A stretch of DNA of 64,000 nt from Drosophila pseudoobscura (Eukaryota > Arthropoda > Insecta > Diptera > Drosophilidae): contig NC_046681.1 in NCBI RefSeq assembly GCF_009870125.1, positions 30,216,001-30,280,000 on the forward strand, given 5' to 3'. The stretch's first letter is position 1. Each line of letters begins with the position of its first letter. Under the pieces are notes generated by a model. The model did no database searches and was not told the DNA's origin. It saw only the letters and a program-made list of their open reading frames with translations. The position numbers were made by a program, and so were the translations under genes. This document shows positions 60,569 to 64,000 of the stretch, one piece after another.

Positions 60569-63500
60569 TGTTCTTATATACAGCAGGCGGGGAGGGTACA
60601 ACTAGGGGGTGTATGTAGGGGATAAACTACAGACCAAGAGAGTGAGGGAGAGCGAGAGACTGCTACTGAGCGGGTGGGGGAGGGGGCAGGTATGGGGGGG
60701 GAGTATAAAATTAACTATTATCGCAAAGCGGTTGGAAAAACACGCGGCAACGTCGACAAAGGCATTCAAATTGCCGCACCTACTGCGCCCGCAATGGGCG
60801 GCCAGGACAGAGAAGAGGGGGAGCAGGAGGTCGGAGGTATCCTTGTTAAATGTGCCTCGGCATTTGGTAATATGGTTGTTTAAATTATACCACCCTCATG
60901 GGGCATGCGGCGTGGGGCGTGGGGCATGGGGCGTGGGCGTTGTCATATCGACCGCACGACCTGCAAGACACGAAACACGACAACGAAGGCAGCTCCACGG
61001 CTACCCGCCTCGGTCGGGGCACAGTTGTAAAAACAGTTCAATTAATTTAAATAATTAAATGTGGGACAAACTGTTTTAATTACGCTGCGAACGGTTCGCT
61101 CGAACGCATACACACATAGACACACGTTGTGTGTGTGTTTGTGTGTGCGTGCGTGAAATGTAATATTCACAGCCAGAGCAGAGTCCGGACATCGCATCCT
61201 CCACAGCACAGCACAGCACAGCACAAAACAAGCCGTGCCCCTGCCCTCTGCATCGCACATGTGGCAGAAATTATGCCCCGTGGGAAATGGCGCGAATTTG
61301 GGGCGTGCTTTGGCAGCCAATAAAACCGTGGAGCAGGGCTCCACTGAGCAGATTGAGGGCAGATCATCCCCTAATCCCCCAATCCCCAATCCCCTATCCA
61401 CTATCCCCATTTCCTACTTTCCTGCGTTGTATAATTGGTTTGAATATTTAATTGTTCCCGAAATGAATATTGAATATTTTTTGGGACTCTGCGTGGGCGG
61501 GAGGGGGAGGGGGTCTGTGGTCTAGCCTTATCCCTTTTGTACTTAGTTCTCGATAATTTAAAAATATACGCGTATATTTAGACACTACACTCCACTCATC
61601 AGTTCAGTCAGGCAAGGAAGGAAGGAAGGAGGGAAGGCAGATACACTGCACCACACATGAATGCCACTTTTGCGGTCTCCCCGAGGGCTCTTTCATCGCA
61701 TTGTCTGCCTCTTGTTATCAGCAAAAGCATTCCGTTATCAAAAGCATTCGTCATTAAGTTCATTCATAGTTTTAATCCTTGTAATTGTGGTTGGGGTCCT
61801 CGTGTTTTGTTTCTTATTTACATCTACAATGCATACGCATACGCATACGCATTCGCATTTACTTGACTAAGGATTTTGGTTTTTGGTTTTCGGTTTTTAG
61901 TTTTTGGTTTTTGCTTGTTGGGTGTTTTGGTTTGTTGATTTTGGTTTTTGTTGGTTGATTCTCTTACCAGCTTCGTCTGGCATTAGCTGAAAGAATGAGT
62001 CGGGCGGTTGTGTTGCAGCCTTGACATTACGTGGCGCTGCCGGAGCGTCTTCTATTGGATTGAATTCGAATTTTTCAATGGTGGCATCCAACGTCAGCAA
62101 GAAAAATTCGAGATTCAATGCGCGAGTGAGAGTCGATGTTGAGTTTTGGCATTGCATTTTTTGGTATTGCATTTGATTGCGGCGCATGATTAGTATGAGA
62201 AAGTTAGAGATCGAGTAGCGGTTTGGTTTTGGTTGGAGATCGATGGAGATCGTGAGAAAAAGAGAAGAAAACGAGAGAAAAACAAGAGCGTTATGTTAGA
62301 GCCAATCCAAAGTAGAGAGGGCCTCGACCCCGAAGCCCCAACTGTGGACTTGTGGGCTGGCGGGCTTGTGGATCGAGTCTCCTCTAGTGCATAGGTTTTT
62401 CATGATAGAACAATGTGCATACGATGCTGGGACGATTGCAGCAAAAGGAACCCAAAACGAGCAAAAGGAGCAAAAGGAAAATAGCCAAAGCAAAAAGTAC
62501 TAAATGCAAAGGAGGATCTGAGGAACAAGCAAAACTCACCCAGCGTCCGCACGGTCATCACTTTGCTCATCATCCCGTCGCCGAGGACGTTGCGACCCAC
62601 CACCTGGAACTCGTAGGTGGTGCCGGAGGCCAGGCCGTTGATGGTCACCTGGGTACTGCCCGAGGGCGTCACCGAGATGGTCTGCCAGTCGTTGACGCCC
62701 GCTTCGCGGAACCAGATCGTGTAGTCCTGCTTGTACTCGGAGCCCCCGCTGTAGCCGGGCAGCCACTGGAGCGTGATGGAGGACTCGGTGGCCTTGCCGG
62801 TGATGTTGTAGGGGGCATGCGGCTGGGTGCCCTCGATCACCAGCTGCGTGACGGCCATCAAGGTGGCCACCTCGTTGGACACGACGCACTGGTAGTAGCC
62901 AAAGTCCTCGCGCCGCAGGTTCTCGATGGTCATGTTGCCGCCGGAGATCTTGATGCGGTTGCGCTGCGAGTCGGCCAGCTGCTCGCCCTCCTGGCGCTGC
63001 CACTTGATGGTGGGCCGCTCGGTGCCCTCCGCCTCGACGGCGTCGCAGTGCATCTCGACGCTGTCGCCGACCTTGCGCTGGTAGAGCGTATCAGGCTCCA
63101 CAGTGAAGGCCGGCGGCTTGCGGACCAGCACGTCCATGAAGCCGGAGGCGCCGTGCGTGCCCTGGGCATTGTAGGGCGTGCAGGAGTACTGGCCTTGGTG
63201 CTCCTCGTTGACGCGCGTGAAGAGCAGCGACCCGTTGGCCATCACCACGATGTCCTTCATCTGGTAGGGCTCCAGCAGGCGCTTGTCCTTCGTCCAGGTC
63301 ACGTACTGCAGCTGGGGACTCGACTTGATGTAGCACTGGACGACTCCTGCCAGCCGGAAGGGCAGATATTGCACCGTTGGCGTGAACGTGACCTTGGCAG
63401 GATCTGTGGAGGGTGGAGTGTGTGAAGGAAAATTGATAATGGCCGGAATCGAGGAGCAATGCGATGGCTGCACTCACATTCGACGCTGAGGTAGGCGGAG

Positions 63501-63748
63501 GCACTCTGCGGATCGCCGATGCCGTTGGTCACCTCGCACAGGTACTGGCCCGAGTCGTCCGGCTTGATGGGGTTGATGATGAGGGATCCGTCCTTGCGAA
63601 TGGTGACACGGGTCTCCAGCGACGCGACCTCGCGCACCGGCGATCCCTCGCGGAACCAGCGGACGGTCACGTTGCCGGGCATCGCCTTAGCCTCGCATGA
63701 GAATATCACTTTTTCGCCCTCGAGCTTCGTTTGGTTGGTGGGCGGCAC
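49097..63748 (-). CDS. tutl: turtle (tutl), Ig/FN3 transmembrane protein: 3' part, 1229 residues
   Basis: Exons (minus strand): 63478-63748, 62540-63403, 61968-62051, 55810-56223, 51438-51567, 49097-51023; all GT-AG and in phase, 3690 nt including stop. The N-terminal exons lie past the right edge. Seen in order: one Ig domain (1-91), two more Ig domains (to about 285), FN3 1 (to about 378), an 84-nt linker exon, FN3 2 (about 408-500), a membrane span (about 508-532) followed by KRKRRKQEK, then a tail of about 690 residues. The tail holds a second hydrophobic stretch with CxxC, a polyglutamine tract (DNA 50041-50100), proline-rich PPSPP motifs and Ser/Gly-rich sequence, ending MESVC. This matches Turtle (five Ig, two FN3), the fly IgSF9/Dasm1 relative needed for motor behaviour, dendrite self-avoidance and axon tiling. 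Introns of 4.2 and 5.7 kb flank the membrane exon. Confidence 0.92.
50041..50100 (-). repeat. CAG-type repeat coding polyglutamine in the tutl tail
   Basis: The minus strand encodes an almost pure Gln run of about a dozen residues, then His and four more Gln. The complementary plus strand yields a poly-Leu antisense frame that is an artefact. Length is expected to vary between species and alleles. Confidence 0.9.
53277..53405. repeat. (GTAT)n and (GATT)n tetranucleotide arrays
   Basis: Five to six GTAT units followed about 35 bases later by an imperfect GATT array with GACT and GTTT variants, inside a tutl intron. Confidence 0.85.
53655..53708 (-). CDS. tutl: Candidate 54-nt cassette exon of tutl
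   Basis: On the minus strand CCCTGTGCAG precedes the exon and CAG|GTATGT follows it, both good splice sites. Its 54 nt (18 codons) leave the frame unchanged. Inserted between the membrane exon (ending GAA AAA G) and the next exon (starting AG TTC), it reads DCLVSCHMPAQDPPPRCA with no stop, placing a Cys/Pro-rich insert about a dozen residues inside the membrane. It lies in a GC-richer island of an AT-rich intron. No isoform memory supports it, so it may be fortuitous. Confidence 0.35.
60537..60567. repeat. (TG)n microsatellite
   Basis: About 31 bases of uninterrupted TG in a tutl intron. Confidence 0.9.
61562..61579. other. 18-bp perfect palindrome
   Basis: AAATATACGCGTATATTT is self-complementary with a central ACGCGT, 411 bases upstream (plus-strand coordinate) of the 84-nt tutl exon. 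It may be a dimeric protein site or chance in AT-rich DNA. Confidence 0.6.
62052..62539 (-). other. tutl intron between FN3 1 and the 84-nt exon
   Basis: 488 bp, no further exon. The frame of the 84-nt exon stays open upstream into this intron (through an ATG near 62187), but the first AG in a usable phase is the acceptor at 62053-62052, which gives TVRTL-EDAPAAPRNV. Confidence 0.7.
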
Positions 63749-64000
63749 CTGTCGGTCGATTGAAAGGAAAGAGAGACAAAAAAGAATCCCTTTAGACAAA
63801 TCTGAACCGTGGGATGACCTGCAAACTTATGACGGTTGACTGTTGACTGTTTTTTGTGGACTGTTTGACTAATTCAGATCATGAGCGCCGTAACTTTAAC
63901 CCTAAATCCCCTCTTCGATGGAACAGAATGAGTTCTGGAACTTGTCATGGAGCTTGACAGCTAATTTTTGGCTGTCGCCGTCATCGATATCCTTTGTGTG
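63749..64000 (-). other. Start of the next upstream tutl intron
   Basis: No further coding exon is visible before the right edge. The exons for the signal peptide and the first two Ig domains are expected beyond it. Confidence 0.6.

Larger units (their letters stand above)
56224..61967 (-). other. tutl intron upstream of the membrane exon
   Basis: 5.7 kb. Features: CAACAA repeats (57120-57165), TG tracts (about 59263-59286 and 60537-60567), GTTG/CTG repeats (60240-60380), a normal-complexity island at about 59300-59490 and an 18-bp palindrome (61562-61579). No exon with matching phase was found. Confidence 0.6.

Noticed and set aside
62052..62187. Extending the 84-nt tutl exon upstream to an in-frame ATG near 62187
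   Set aside because: No acceptor supports it; the AG at 62053-62052 joins in exact phase to the FN3 exon.
62415..63425. 336-codon plus-strand frame
   Set aside because: Antisense shadow of the Ig/FN3 exon of tutl. GC-rich codon third positions keep it open; it is His/Val/Asp-rich with no domain.

Overview
The window is animal nuclear DNA, almost certainly from a Drosophila. It has short (about 60-100 bp) GT-AG introns between coding exons, very many dinucleotide and trinucleotide microsatellites, long non-coding stretches, and three genes recognisable as fly genes. The repeat density suggests a species outside the melanogaster subgroup (obscura-group-like), but that is a guess.

Layout. Positions 1-25.8 kb hold no exon of a known protein. 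They contain simple repeats, a tandemly triplicated block (5.60-6.35 kb) just upstream of a DRE-containing plus-strand promoter, a candidate plus-strand first exon (about 6.43-6.83 kb), and a cluster of GCGCCA-type insulator-like motifs near 23.8-24.3 kb. Three genes follow, all on the minus strand: Atet (25.8-33.75 kb, an ABCG half transporter), borderless/bdl (38.56-44.6 kb, complete, 716 aa) and turtle/tutl (49.1-63.75 kb, 3' part only, 1229 residues; its first exons lie beyond the right edge). Exon boundaries were worked out by matching GT/AG sites with reading-frame phase. The Atet and bdl models are complete and in frame from start to stop, and the tutl model is in frame to the stop.

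How the genes relate. bdl and tutl are neighbouring paralogues (Ig domains, two FN3 domains, one membrane span) that share intron positions and phases. In D. melanogaster their products are known to interact genetically and physically in photoreceptor axon tiling and in glial wrapping. Atet is unrelated to them; its melanogaster orthologue loads ecdysone into secretory vesicles.

Most interesting points: a 54-nt phase-neutral candidate cassette exon in the large tutl intron that would add an 18-residue Cys/Pro-rich insert just inside the membrane; a second hydrophobic segment with a CxxC motif in the tutl tail; two possible Atet N-termini; and the orphan plus-strand exon behind a triplicated promoter module. 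I saw no rRNA, CRISPR, intact transposon or convincing tRNA.
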